From an uncultured Alphaproteobacteria bacterium (lineage in GTDB: Bacteria; Pseudomonadota; Alphaproteobacteria; Bin95), in assembly GCA_913060845.1 (NCBI GenBank), contig CAJXVF010000206.1, forward strand, positions 1 to 5,564: a stretch of DNA of 5,564 bases, in the 5' to 3' direction. Numbering within the stretch: the stretch's first letter is position 1; every line of letters begins with the position of its first letter. Below are positions 1-5,564 of this stretch, piece by piece. The notes below the pieces were generated by a model. That model had not been told where the DNA came from. It worked only from the letters and a program-made list of their open reading frames with translations, and ran no database searches. The translations under genes were made by a program, and so were the position numbers.

Positions 1-30
1 TCGGCAGCGTCAGATGTGTATAAGAGACAG
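1..30 (+). other. Illumina Nextera/Tn5 adapter remnant (artefact)
   Basis: Bases 12-30 read AGATGTGTATAAGAGACAG, the 19-bp hyperactive Tn5 mosaic end used in Nextera libraries. Bases 1-11 (TCGGCAGCGTC) are the adjoining part of the Nextera read-1 adapter, so 30 of its 33 bases are present without a mismatch. The following base starts a coding sequence that is in mid-protein, as expected when an untrimmed read forms the contig end. This is library sequence and not a natural transposon end. Read through in frame it gives the false N-terminal peptide MYKRQ, with GTG at 16 as an apparent start. It should be trimmed before annotation. Confidence 0.98.
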
Positions 31-717
31 GATGACTACGAACTCATCCCACATACGTCTATGCGGAAGATAATTGCGCGTCGCCTGACCGAGTCCAAGC
101 AGCAGGTGCCGCACTTCTACCTGACGGTAGATTGTGAAATCGATGAACTGTTGCGCGTCCGTAAGGAAATTAATGCGCGTGCGCCAGAAGGCGTCAAAGT
201 ATCGGTCAATGATTTCGTCATTAAGGCCATCGCCGCGGCCCTTCGCCGGGTGCCGGACGCTAACGCAAGCTGGACGGAAGAAGGCATACGCCGCTTCAAC
301 ATGGTTGATGTCTCTGTCGCTGTCGCGATCCCTGGCGGTTTGATTACGCCGGTTGTCCGCGACGCCGACAAAAAGGGCCTGGCTGCGATTTCAGCAGATA
401 TGCAGGACCTCGCCAAACGGGCGCGGGATGGCAAGTTAAAACCGGATGAATATTCCGGCGGCACGATCAGCGTATCCAACCTGGGCATGTTCGGCATTAA
501 GCAGTTTGACGCCGTCATCAACCCGCCCCAAGGCGCGATCCTTGCGGTGGGTGCGGGTGAGCCACGACCTGTTGTCAAAGACGGTCAGTTGGCGGTTGCT
601 ACTGTTATGTCTTGCACGATCTCTTGCGACCATCGCGTCGTGGATGGCGCGCTTGGCGCTGAACTGCTGCAGGCGTTCAAGAATGTTATTGAGTTCCCAG
701 CGGCGATGCTGTTGTAG
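31..717 (+). CDS. pdhC: Pyruvate dehydrogenase E2 (dihydrolipoamide acetyltransferase), 5'-truncated
   Basis: This is the C-terminal catalytic (acetyltransferase) domain of the E2 core of the pyruvate dehydrogenase complex, which moves the acetyl group from lipoyl-lysine to CoA in the cytoplasm. 228 residues remain, counted from base 31. They open with the conserved E2 stretch IPHTSMRKIIARRL, continue through SKQQVPHFYL, the IPGGLITPVVRDAD segment and SVSNLGMFGIKQFDAVINPPQ, and reach the active-site motif DHRVVDG, with catalytic His at residue 201 (base 631) and Asp at 205. The end (MLL) is the normal E2 terminus, so the 3' end is complete. The lipoyl and E1/E3-binding domains are missing because the contig starts here; the GTG at base 16 lies in adapter and is not a start. 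The PHFYL-type sequence and the lpd and lipA neighbours favour the pyruvate enzyme over 2-oxoglutarate or branched-chain E2. pdhA and pdhB are expected upstream. Confidence 0.95.
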   Translation, partial: DDYELIPHTSMRKIIARRLTESKQQVPHFYLTVDCEIDELLRVRKEINARAPEGVKVSVNDFVIKAIAAALRRVPDANASWTEEGIRRFNMVDVSVAVAIPGGLITPVVRDADKKGLAAISADMQDLAKRARDGKLKPDEYSGGTISVSNLGMFGIKQFDAVINPPQGAILAVGAGEPRPVVKDGQLAVATVMSCTISCDHRVVDGALGAELLQAFKNVIEFPAAMLL

Positions 718-748
718 ACGCTGATTTCTGCCCTTATCAGCCACGATT

Positions 749-755
749 GGAAGGA
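749..755 (+). promoter_or_regulatory. Ribosome binding site of lpd
   Basis: GGAAGGA lies 8 bases before the ATG at 764 and is a good Shine-Dalgarno match. It supports this start and shows that lpd can initiate translation independently, unlike the tightly coupled genes after it. The rest of the 46-base pdhC-lpd gap shows no convincing promoter. Confidence 0.75.
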
Positions 756-763
756 ATAGAGCC

Positions 764-2152
764 ATGGCGGATGCCGAATTTGATCTGATTGTGATCGGCG
801 GCGGCCCTGGCGGCTATGTCGCCGCAATCCGTGCTGCCCAACTGGGTATGAAAACGGCACTGGTTGAGCGTGAGCATCTAGGCGGCATTTGCTTAAACTG
901 GGGCTGTATCCCAACGAAAGCATTGCTGCGCTCATCAGAAGTTTGGCATCTGATGCAAAACCTCAGTGATTTCGGCATGTCCGCAGACAATATCAAGTTT
1001 GATATTGGCGCCGTTGTCAGCCGTTCCCGTGGTGTCGCCAAGCAACTCTCTGGCGGTATTGGGCATTTGCTGAAAAAGAACAAAGTCACGGTTTTTAATG
1101 GCGCTGCTAAGTTAGATGGCGCAGGCAAGGTCGTCGTTGATGGCGACAAGACCATGACAGCAAAGAATGTCATCGTCGCTACCGGCGCCCGCGCTCGCTC
1201 ACTGCCTGGCTTGGAAGCTGATGGCGACCGGGTCTGGACCTACCGTGAAGCCATGGTGCCGAAAGTAATGCCAAAATCACTGCTGGTCGTTGGCTCCGGT
1301 GCTATCGGTGTTGAATTCGCCAGCTTCTACAATGATCTGGGCGCGGACGTTACGATTGTTGAAATTATGGATCGTGTGCTGCCTGTTGAAGATGCTGAGA
1401 TTTCTGCGATGGCCCGCAAATCCTTCGAAAAACAGGGCATGCGCATTCTAACCGAAGCAAAGGTTGCAGAATTGGAGCGCGGCAAATCTGGCGTCAAAGC
1501 GACTGTTGAGACCAAAGACGGCGTTGAGACGATTGAAGCCGAATACGTGATCATGGCAGTTGGCATCATCGGCAACACGGAACATGTCGGCCTTGATACG
1601 ACCAAGGTTGAGGTCGATCGTGGCCATATCAAAACGAATGAATGGAATGAAACTGCAGAGCCCGGCGTCTATGCCATTGGCGATGTGACTGGCCCGCCCT
1701 GGCTTGCCCATAAGGCCAGCCATGAGGGCGTGATCTGTGTCGAGAAGATTGCAGGGATTGAAGGCCTGCATCCAATGGATAAATCAAAGATCCCGGGTTG
1801 CACCTATGCCCGCCCGCAGGTCGCTAGCGTTGGGATGACTGAGGCTGCGGCCAAAGATGCAGGCCATGAGATTAAGGTCGGCAAGTTCCCGTTCATGGGC
1901 AATGGCAAAGCCATAGCACTGGGTGACCCGGAAGGTATGGTCAAGACGGTGTTCGACGCTAAAACCGGTGAATTGCTTGGCGCACACATGATTGGCGCAG
2001 AGGTAACAGAGCTGATCCAGGGCTATGTCGTCGCCCAAACGCTGGAGACGACGGAGGCGGAATTGATGCACACCGTGTTCCCGCATCCAACTTTATCGGA
2101 AATGATGCACGAGTCTGTGCTTGACGCCTACGGTCGCGCGATCCACTTCTAG
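764..2152 (+). CDS. lpd: Dihydrolipoyl dehydrogenase (E3)
   Basis: This FAD-dependent E3 component reoxidises dihydrolipoyl groups on E2 and passes the electrons to NAD+. The 462 residues match the usual family length. In order there are: the N-terminal FAD dinucleotide fold [11 protein letters not shown] (residues 11-21) with Glu35 at the end of its second strand; the redox-active disulfide in [13 protein letters not shown] (Cys43 and Cys48); the NAD-binding GSGAIG (177-182); the second FAD motif [10 protein letters not shown] with Asp307; and the C-terminal dimerisation domain with the catalytic pair His441 and Glu446 in HPTLSE. Nothing essential is missing. The start has a good Shine-Dalgarno sequence. 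Its position directly after pdhC marks it as the E3 of the pyruvate dehydrogenase complex, although E3 is often shared with the 2-oxoglutarate and glycine cleavage complexes. The lipA start follows the stop after 4 bases, indicating co-transcription. Confidence 0.97.
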   Translation: MADAEFDLIVIGGGPGGYVAAIRAAQLGMKTALVEREHLGGICLNWGCIPTKALLRSSEVWHLMQNLSDFGMSADNIKFDIGAVVSRSRGVAKQLSGGIGHLLKKNKVTVFNGAAKLDGAGKVVVDGDKTMTAKNVIVATGARARSLPGLEADGDRVWTYREAMVPKVMPKSLLVVGSGAIGVEFASFYNDLGADVTIVEIMDRVLPVEDAEISAMARKSFEKQGMRILTEAKVAELERGKSGVKATVETKDGVETIEAEYVIMAVGIIGNTEHVGLDTTKVEVDRGHIKTNEWNETAEPGVYAIGDVTGPPWLAHKASHEGVICVEKIAGIEGLHPMDKSKIPGCTYARPQVASVGMTEAAAKDAGHEIKVGKFPFMGNGKAIALGDPEGMVKTVFDAKTGELLGAHMIGAEVTELIQGYVVAQTLETTEAELMHTVFPHPTLSEMMHESVLDAYGRAIHF

Positions 2153-2156
2153 GTTC

Positions 2157-3128
2157 ATGACCATAGAATCATCACAAGCCGCAGCGCCATCAGCCGCCGC
2201 CCTTCGCCATCCGGAGAAGCGCAACCGGCCAGAGTCCGCGCCTATGCGGAAGCCAGACTGGATACGGGTAAAAGCTCCTGTATCCAAGGAATATCAGAAG
2301 ACGCGGGATATCGTGCGCGAGAATAATCTCGTCACGGTCTGCGAAGAAGCATCTTGCCCGAATATCGGCGAATGCTGGGCGCAGCGTCACGCGACCATGA
2401 TGATTATGGGCGCCATCTGCACCCGTGCCTGTGCCTTCTGCAATGTCGCGACTGGCCGCCCCGGTGCGTTGGATGTGATGGAACCGGCTAATGTCGCCAA
2501 TGCGGTGGCGCAGCTTGGTCTCAAGCATGTGGTCATCACGTCTGTCGATAGGGATGATTTGCCAGATGGCGGCGCGCAGCATTTTGCTCGCACCATCAAT
2601 CACATCCGCGATAAATCGCCGGAGACGACGATTGAGATCCTGACGCCGGATTTCTTAAAGAAAGACCGTGCGCTTGAGGTTGTCGTTCGCGCTAGGCCCG
2701 ATGTATTCAATCATAATCTGGAAACGGTTCCGCGCTTGTATCCTACTGTTAGGCCAGGGGCCCGCTACTATCACAGCCTGCGTTTGTTGGATCAGGTAAA
2801 GCAGCTTGATCCATCGATTTTCACGAAGTCCGGCCTTATGGTTGGGCTTGGGGAAGAGCGGGATGAAGTGCTGCAGGTGATGGATGATATGCGCGCTGCA
2901 GAGGTGGATTTCCTGACCATTGGCCAATATCTCCAACCAACGCCAAAGCATCATCCGTTGGATCGGTTCGTGACGCCGGATGAATTCAAGGCGTTTGCAC
3001 AAAGCGCTGAAGGCAAAGGGTTTCTGCTTGCCTCATCAACGCCGTTGACCCGTTCATCCTACCATGCGGATGCTGATTTTGTGGCGCTTAGGGATGCTCG
3101 TGAAGCAAAGTTGGCGGCGCGTAAGTAA
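2157..3128 (+). CDS. lipA: Lipoyl synthase (radical SAM)
   Basis: LipA inserts two sulfur atoms into protein-bound octanoyl groups to make lipoyl cofactors, including those on the E2 encoded just upstream. With the ATG at 2157 the protein has 323 residues. The auxiliary [4Fe-4S] cluster cysteines are Cys62, Cys67 and Cys73 ([12 protein letters not shown]). The radical-SAM CxxxCxxC is Cys88, Cys92 and Cys95 (CTRACAFC). The C-terminal RSSYHA (from residue 299) carries the serine that ligates the auxiliary cluster. The [11 protein letters not shown] segment at 31-41 is typical of the family. A longer TTG-started version (2121) would overlap lpd by 32 bases and adds no recognised sequence, so the ATG 4 bases after the lpd stop is preferred. 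There is no strong Shine-Dalgarno sequence, so translation probably depends on ribosomes finishing lpd. The first 16 or so residues are Ala/Ser-rich and probably disordered. Confidence 0.97.
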   Translation: MTIESSQAAAPSAAALRHPEKRNRPESAPMRKPDWIRVKAPVSKEYQKTRDIVRENNLVTVCEEASCPNIGECWAQRHATMMIMGAICTRACAFCNVATGRPGALDVMEPANVANAVAQLGLKHVVITSVDRDDLPDGGAQHFARTINHIRDKSPETTIEILTPDFLKKDRALEVVVRARPDVFNHNLETVPRLYPTVRPGARYYHSLRLLDQVKQLDPSIFTKSGLMVGLGEERDEVLQVMDDMRAAEVDFLTIGQYLQPTPKHHPLDRFVTPDEFKAFAQSAEGKGFLLASSTPLTRSSYHADADFVALRDAREAKLAARK

Positions 3129-3565
3129 TGCCTTCTCATGCCGAACAAAAATTCCTGCCTTACCGCAGGGACGATATGTTTGCGCTCGTCGCGGACGTTG
3201 CGAAATACCCGGAGTTTCTGCCCTGGTGCATAGCTGCCCGTGTGCGCCCATTGGCCGAGCAGTCGTTCGAGGCAGACCTCGTAATCGGCTTTAAGATGGT
3301 ACGGGAGACATTCACATCCAGAGTGGATTTGAACCCGCCAGATTTGGTCGATGTAACCTACACCAAAGGCCCTATGCGCCATCTGAATAACCGCTGGCTT
3401 ATTGAGGAAGCGGAAGGCGGGTGCATGGTCGATTTTAAGCTGGATTTTGAATTTAAATCCGTACTGCTCCGCAAATTGATCGGGCCATTGTTCGGCGAGG
3501 CCGTGCGCAGAATGGTCGCTGCTTTTGAGACCCGCGCATCAGAAATCTGTGAGCGCGCAAGCTAG
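3128..3565 (+). CDS. RatA/COQ10-family START-domain (SRPBCC) protein
   Basis: A 145-residue protein filling one START-like lipid-binding fold of the COQ10/RatA family. Family hallmarks seen are YPEFLPWC (about residues 27-34), the FTSRVDLNPPDLVDV strand, GPMRHLNNRW, the VDFKLDFEFKS strand and the C-terminal amphipathic helix ending MVAAFETRA. The name RatA comes from an E. coli member described as inhibiting ribosome subunit association. Mitochondrial and alphaproteobacterial relatives bind ubiquinone and support respiration. No antitoxin-like gene is adjacent, and the place at the end of a pdh-lpd-lipA operon favours the COQ10-like role; this is an inference. The ATG overlaps the lipA stop by one base (TAATG), so translation is probably coupled. 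The stop codon lies inside the first intergenic hairpin. No gene symbol is given because ratA and coq10 imply different functions. Confidence 0.9.
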   Translation: MPSHAEQKFLPYRRDDMFALVADVAKYPEFLPWCIAARVRPLAEQSFEADLVIGFKMVRETFTSRVDLNPPDLVDVTYTKGPMRHLNNRWLIEEAEGGCMVDFKLDFEFKSVLLRKLIGPLFGEAVRRMVAAFETRASEICERAS

Positions 3566-3603
3566 AGCGCCGTGCGTCGCTTGCGACGCAGCCCGGCGCT
3601 CTA
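3563..3603 (+). terminator. Strong hairpin at the 3' end of the pdh-lipA-ratA operon
   Basis: Ten base pairs (TAGAGCGCCG at 3563-3572 with CGGCGCTCTA at 3594-3603) are followed by seven more (TGCGTCG at 3573-3579 with CGACGCA at 3584-3590). The loop is CTTG and GCC (3591-3593) is bulged on the right arm. The stem includes the ratA stop codon TAG. No T-run follows, so it is not a classical intrinsic terminator. It may block exonucleases at the mRNA 3' end, assist factor-dependent termination, or be half of a repeat element. The base pairing is directly visible; the role is inferred. Confidence 0.6.
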
Positions 3604-3618
3604 TCACATTGATTGCGA

Positions 3619-3662
3619 GCAATTTATCCCGACCAATCTGATTCAGATTGGTCGGGAATTGC
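3619..3662. terminator. Second bulged hairpin between convergent operons, likely bidirectional 3'-end structure
   Basis: A perfect 13-bp stem (CCCGACCAATCTG at 3628-3640 with CAGATTGGTCGGG at 3644-3656) has the loop ATT. It is extended by a 6-bp outer stem (GCAATT at 3619-3624 with AATTGC at 3657-3662) across a left-arm bulge TAT (3625-3627). The element ends one base before the cinA stop codon on the minus strand. Being symmetric, it can form in either transcript, and it is the best candidate for stopping or protecting both. Neither side carries a clear T-run (the minus-strand side is only modestly A/T-rich), so efficient intrinsic termination is not assured. Confidence 0.6.
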
Positions 3663-3663
3663 C

Positions 3664-4170
3664 CTAGCGTTTCGCGGCTTCCATAATCAGTTCAAGTGCA
3701 CGGATGACCGTTTTTTGACGGACAGCGCGTCGATCGCCTGGGAATAGCTGGCGTTCTGCGCGCGCAGGTTCGCCGCGACGTTCCACGGCAATCCATACCG
3801 TACCGACTGGCTTATCCTTAGACCCGCCGCCCGGGCCCGCTACACCGCTTACAGCGACTGCAATATCCGCGTCGTCTCCGGCTGCTTTAAGCGCACCAGA
3901 GGTCATCTGCCGAACTGTCGCTTGGCTAACGGCACCATCGCTGTCGAGCGTAGCAGGCGAAACGCCAAGCATCGTCATTTTGGCCTCATTGGAATAGGTG
4001 ATGAACCCGCGGCCAACTACGTCGGACGAACCACCGATCTCCGTCAGAGCGCCAATAATGAGGCCGCCTGTGCAGGATTCGGCAGTCGTGACACGCAGCT
4101 TGGCGGTACGGCAGGCGTCCAGCGTTTTGGTCGCCAATATATCTAAGTCCGGCCAACGTTTATCAGGCAT
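3664..4170 (-). CDS. CinA C-terminal family protein, PncC-type nicotinamide-nucleotide amidase
   Basis: A stand-alone CinA C-terminal domain of 168 residues. PncC members hydrolyse nicotinamide mononucleotide to nicotinic acid mononucleotide and ammonia, recycling NMN released for example by NAD-dependent DNA ligase. Conserved motifs are TAESCTGG with Ser32, the FITYSNEAK segment with Lys64, GAVSQATV (79-86) and SGVAGPGGGS (108-117) followed by KPVGTVWIAV. Ser32 and Lys64 sit where I recall the Ser/Lys catalytic pair of characterised PncC enzymes, so activity is plausible. The N-terminal MoCF-like domain of full CinA is absent, so competence is not implied. The ATG directly follows the pgpA stop (TAG-ATG, no gap), and a Shine-Dalgarno GGGAG 8 bases upstream supports it. 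It is the last gene of the ispDF-pgpA operon. Family assignment is firm; the amidase activity is inferred. Confidence 0.93.
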   Translation of the reverse strand: MPDKRWPDLDILATKTLDACRTAKLRVTTAESCTGGLIIGALTEIGGSSDVVGRGFITYSNEAKMTMLGVSPATLDSDGAVSQATVRQMTSGALKAAGDDADIAVAVSGVAGPGGGSKDKPVGTVWIAVERRGEPARAERQLFPGDRRAVRQKTVIRALELIMEAAKR

Positions 4171-4656
4171 CTACCACGCTCCCACATAATCTAAGGCCAG
4201 CACGCCCAAAATCGCATACAAGCCCGCGACGATATCATCCGCCATCACGCCGAAGGCGCTTGTGAACGTCCGGTCGATTAGGCTGCAAGGCCAGGGCTTC
4301 AGGATATCGGCTGCGCGGAAAAGGATAAAGGCTGCCAAATACGGCAGAAATCCAATCGGAATGAATGCGAGCGGCATGAGTTGGCCCGCAACTTCGTCAA
4401 TGACGACTTCGCCTGGGTCATGGTTCCCGCCATCGCTGATATACCGGCCTGTTTCACGGATGCCGATCAGGAATATGACGGCGGCTAGCGCCAGGACCGC
4501 ATAGGGGCCGCCCCAATAAGCTGCCGCTAGTCCAAAAGGTAATGCTGCCAGGGAGCCGAAAGTACCTGGCGCTTTCGGCGCTAAGCCCGCGCCAAACCAA
4601 AGCGCCAAGATGCCGCCAGACCGCCATAGCCGGTGTTTGATGGGGAATTCATTCAT
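4171..4656 (-). CDS. pgpA: Phosphatidylglycerophosphatase A
   Basis: This inner-membrane phosphatase removes the phosphate from phosphatidylglycerophosphate to give phosphatidylglycerol. The 161 residues are normal for the family. Signature blocks are GLAPKAPGTFGSLAALP (24-40), HDPGEVVIDEVAGQ (79-92) with the acidic residues Asp80, Glu83, Asp87 and Glu88 expected to form the Mg-dependent active site, FRAADILKPWP (113-123) and FGVMADDIVAGL (135-146). Hydrophobic stretches at roughly 14-25, 36-66, 93-113 and 142-156 fit a small multi-pass membrane protein. The ATG overlaps the ispDF stop as ATGA (4656-4653) and there is no clear Shine-Dalgarno sequence, so translation is probably coupled to ispDF. 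The cinA-like gene follows without a gap. Confidence 0.95.
   Translation of the reverse strand: MNEFPIKHRLWRSGGILALWFGAGLAPKAPGTFGSLAALPFGLAAAYWGGPYAVLALAAVIFLIGIRETGRYISDGGNHDPGEVVIDEVAGQLMPLAFIPIGFLPYLAAFILFRAADILKPWPCSLIDRTFTSAFGVMADDIVAGLYAILGVLALDYVGAW
4179..4183 (-). promoter_or_regulatory. Ribosome binding site of the cinA/pncC-like gene, inside pgpA
   Basis: Read on the minus strand this is GGGAG, 8 bases before the ATG at 4170, and it lies within the last codons of pgpA. It supports the chosen start and implies that the cinA-like gene is translated by re-initiation or direct entry right at the pgpA stop. Confidence 0.6.
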
Positions 4657-5564
4657 AACAGCACCGTTGCAGTCGCTAACGCAGCAATGCCTTCCTTACG
4701 GCCAGTGAAACCCAATCGCTCGCTCGTGGTAGCCTTAACGCTGACCCTGTCGGCATCAAGCATAAGAATGCCTGCCATACGCGCCTGCATTGCATCCCGG
4801 TGCGGGCCGATCTTTGGTTCTTCGCATACGATTGTGACGTCTATGTGTGCCAGTTGACCGCCGCGGGCTTCGACAAGCCGAAGCGCCTCAGCCAAGAATA
4901 TCTCAGAGGCGGCACCCTTCCATTGTGGGTCGCTTGGCGGAAAATGCGCACCAATATCGCCAGCAGCGATTGCGCCCAGGATTGCGTCTGTTACAGCGTG
5001 CATGGCCACATCGGCATCTGAATGCCCTGAGAGGCCCTGGCCGTGGGCGATATCAATGCCGCACAGGGTGACGTGGTCGCCCGGGCCAAACGCATGGACG
5101 TCATAGCCGTTGCCGACACAAGGGGCGGCAGATAGCAGGCGCTCTAGCATTGCTTTGTCGGCCTCCGTCGTGAGTTTGTGCAGAAAGGGCGAACCTTCCA
5201 CGATCCTGGCCGTGCCGCCAGCCAAGCGGATCATCGAAATATCATCTGTGGCGCCGGCGTCCGTCTGGGCGCGATGGGCTGCCAGGATTTCATTGAAGCG
5301 GAAGCCTTGGGGCGTTTGTACCTGGACCAACCCATCCCGTGTAATTGGCGCAGTAATTAGGCCATTTGATGTATGCGCCAGCGTATCAGCGACAGGTATA
5401 GCAGGTGTCGCCGCTTCTGATATCTGAAGCGCATCAAGTACGCGGTCGATCACGATGGGTGGGATGACCGGGCGGGCGGCGTCATGGATCAAGACGAAGC
5501 CTGGCTGCTCTGTGCCCGCAAGGGCTTCCAAGCCAGCCCGGACGCTATCTTGCCGGGTGGCACC
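4653..5564 (-). CDS. ispDF: Bifunctional IspD-IspF MEP pathway enzyme, N-terminus outside the window
   Basis: This fused enzyme carries two steps of the MEP isoprenoid pathway: MEP cytidylyltransferase (IspD) and MEcPP synthase (IspF). 303 residues are in the window, numbered here from its edge. The frame is open to base 5564 and starts with the IspD motif GATRQDSV, so the true start lies beyond the edge and the nucleotide-binding N-terminus (my estimate about 80-90 residues) is missing. The TTG at 5531 is an internal Leu. IspD features are HDAARP (27-32), Arg76, QTPQGF (83-88) and Lys130 in HKLTTEAD. IspF begins near 149 with GNGYDVHAF and has metal ligands Asp155, His157 and His181 (SGHSDAD), then EEPKIGPH and KATTSERLGFTGRKEGIAA. 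IspD and IspF are joined by a short linker with no frameshift. The stop overlaps the pgpA start by 4 bases. Confidence 0.96.
   Translation of the reverse strand, partial: GATRQDSVRAGLEALAGTEQPGFVLIHDAARPVIPPIVIDRVLDALQISEAATPAIPVADTLAHTSNGLITAPITRDGLVQVQTPQGFRFNEILAAHRAQTDAGATDDISMIRLAGGTARIVEGSPFLHKLTTEADKAMLERLLSAAPCVGNGYDVHAFGPGDHVTLCGIDIAHGQGLSGHSDADVAMHAVTDAILGAIAAGDIGAHFPPSDPQWKGAASEIFLAEALRLVEARGGQLAHIDVTIVCEEPKIGPHRDAMQARMAGILMLDADRVSVKATTSERLGFTGRKEGIAALATATVLL

Larger units (their letters stand above)
3563..3662. repeat. Candidate two-hairpin intergenic mosaic element
   Basis: The two hairpins with their 15-base linker (TCACATTGATTGCGA, 3604-3618) make a block of 100 bases that almost exactly fills the intergenic space. 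Both hairpins have the same plan: an outer stem, a 3-base one-sided bulge, an inner stem and a tiny loop. From memory, composite palindromes with similar opening (AGAGCGCCGTGCGTC), linker and second hairpin recur between genes in rhizobial genomes (RIME-like intergenic mosaic elements). Only one copy is present in this window, so the repeat status is inference. Confidence 0.4.

Noticed and set aside
16..30. GTG at 16 as a natural start of pdhC
   Set aside because: It lies in Nextera adapter sequence, and the protein begins in the middle of the E2 architecture.
12..30. Tn5/IS50 mosaic end as evidence of a mobile element
   Set aside because: The adjoining bases match the synthetic Nextera adapter, and no transposase or target duplication is present.
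117..578. Long open frame on the minus strand opposite pdhC
   Set aside because: It is fully antisense to a conserved enzyme domain, has no recognisable motif and is explained by codon bias of the real gene.
720..741. Small inverted repeat GCTGAT / ATCAGC between pdhC and lpd
   Set aside because: Six pairs around a 10-base loop with no T-run is too weak to call a terminator or regulator, and the genes look co-transcribed.
2121..2156. TTG-started N-terminal extension of LipA overlapping lpd
   Set aside because: The extra 12 residues have no family resemblance, and the ATG at 2157 sits 4 bases after the lpd stop, where LipA proteins usually begin.
3664..4170. Natural-competence gene reading of cinA
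   Set aside because: Only the C-terminal PncC-type domain is present; the name CinA does not imply competence here.
4800..5071. Overlapping open frames on the plus strand opposite the IspF part of ispDF
   Set aside because: They are antisense to conserved catalytic motifs, mutually overlapping and have low-complexity translations; they are shadows.
5529..5531. TTG as the start of ispDF
   Set aside because: The frame stays open to the window edge and encodes the conserved GATRQDSV block of IspD, so this TTG is an internal leucine.

Overview
This window looks like the start of a metagenomic or draft-genome contig from an alphaproteobacterium. Bases 1-30 are not biological: they match the 3' 30 bases of the Illumina Nextera (Tn5) read-1 adapter, and genuine DNA begins at base 31. 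The alphaproteobacterial assignment rests on three things seen here: the order pyruvate dehydrogenase E2 - E3 (lpd) - lipoyl synthase (lipA) - RatA/COQ10-like START protein, the opposing cinA-type / pgpA / ispDF block, and the fused IspD-IspF enzyme. This neighbourhood is familiar from Rhizobiales, Rhodospirillales and relatives. The sequence does not fix the genus.

Layout. Plus strand, 31-3565: pdhC (5'-truncated, catalytic domain only), lpd, lipA and a RatA/COQ10-family gene. They are tightly packed (46-nt gap, 4-nt gap, 1-nt overlap) and read as one operon. Minus strand, from the right edge to 3664: ispDF (N-terminus beyond the window), pgpA and a stand-alone CinA C-terminal/PncC-type amidase gene. 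These are coupled by an ATGA overlap and an abutting TAG-ATG. The two operons converge on a gap of 98 bases (3566-3663). That gap is filled almost completely by two strong bulged hairpins; one begins in the ratA stop codon and the other ends one base from the cinA stop codon.

Function. The plus-strand genes make the E2 and E3 subunits of the pyruvate dehydrogenase complex and the enzyme that finishes the lipoyl cofactor of E2. The last gene is a START-domain protein that in this context is more plausibly a ubiquinone-binding (COQ10-like) protein than a toxin. The minus-strand genes serve MEP isoprenoid synthesis (IspDF), phosphatidylglycerol synthesis (PgpA) and pyridine-nucleotide salvage (PncC-like).

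All seven genes are recognisable housekeeping genes with intact key motifs. I see no novel gene system, CRISPR array, RNA gene or insertion sequence. The two points most worth a second look are the adapter artefact, which creates a false start for pdhC, and the two-hairpin intergenic element, whose layout resembles dispersed mosaic repeats that I recall from rhizobial genomes.
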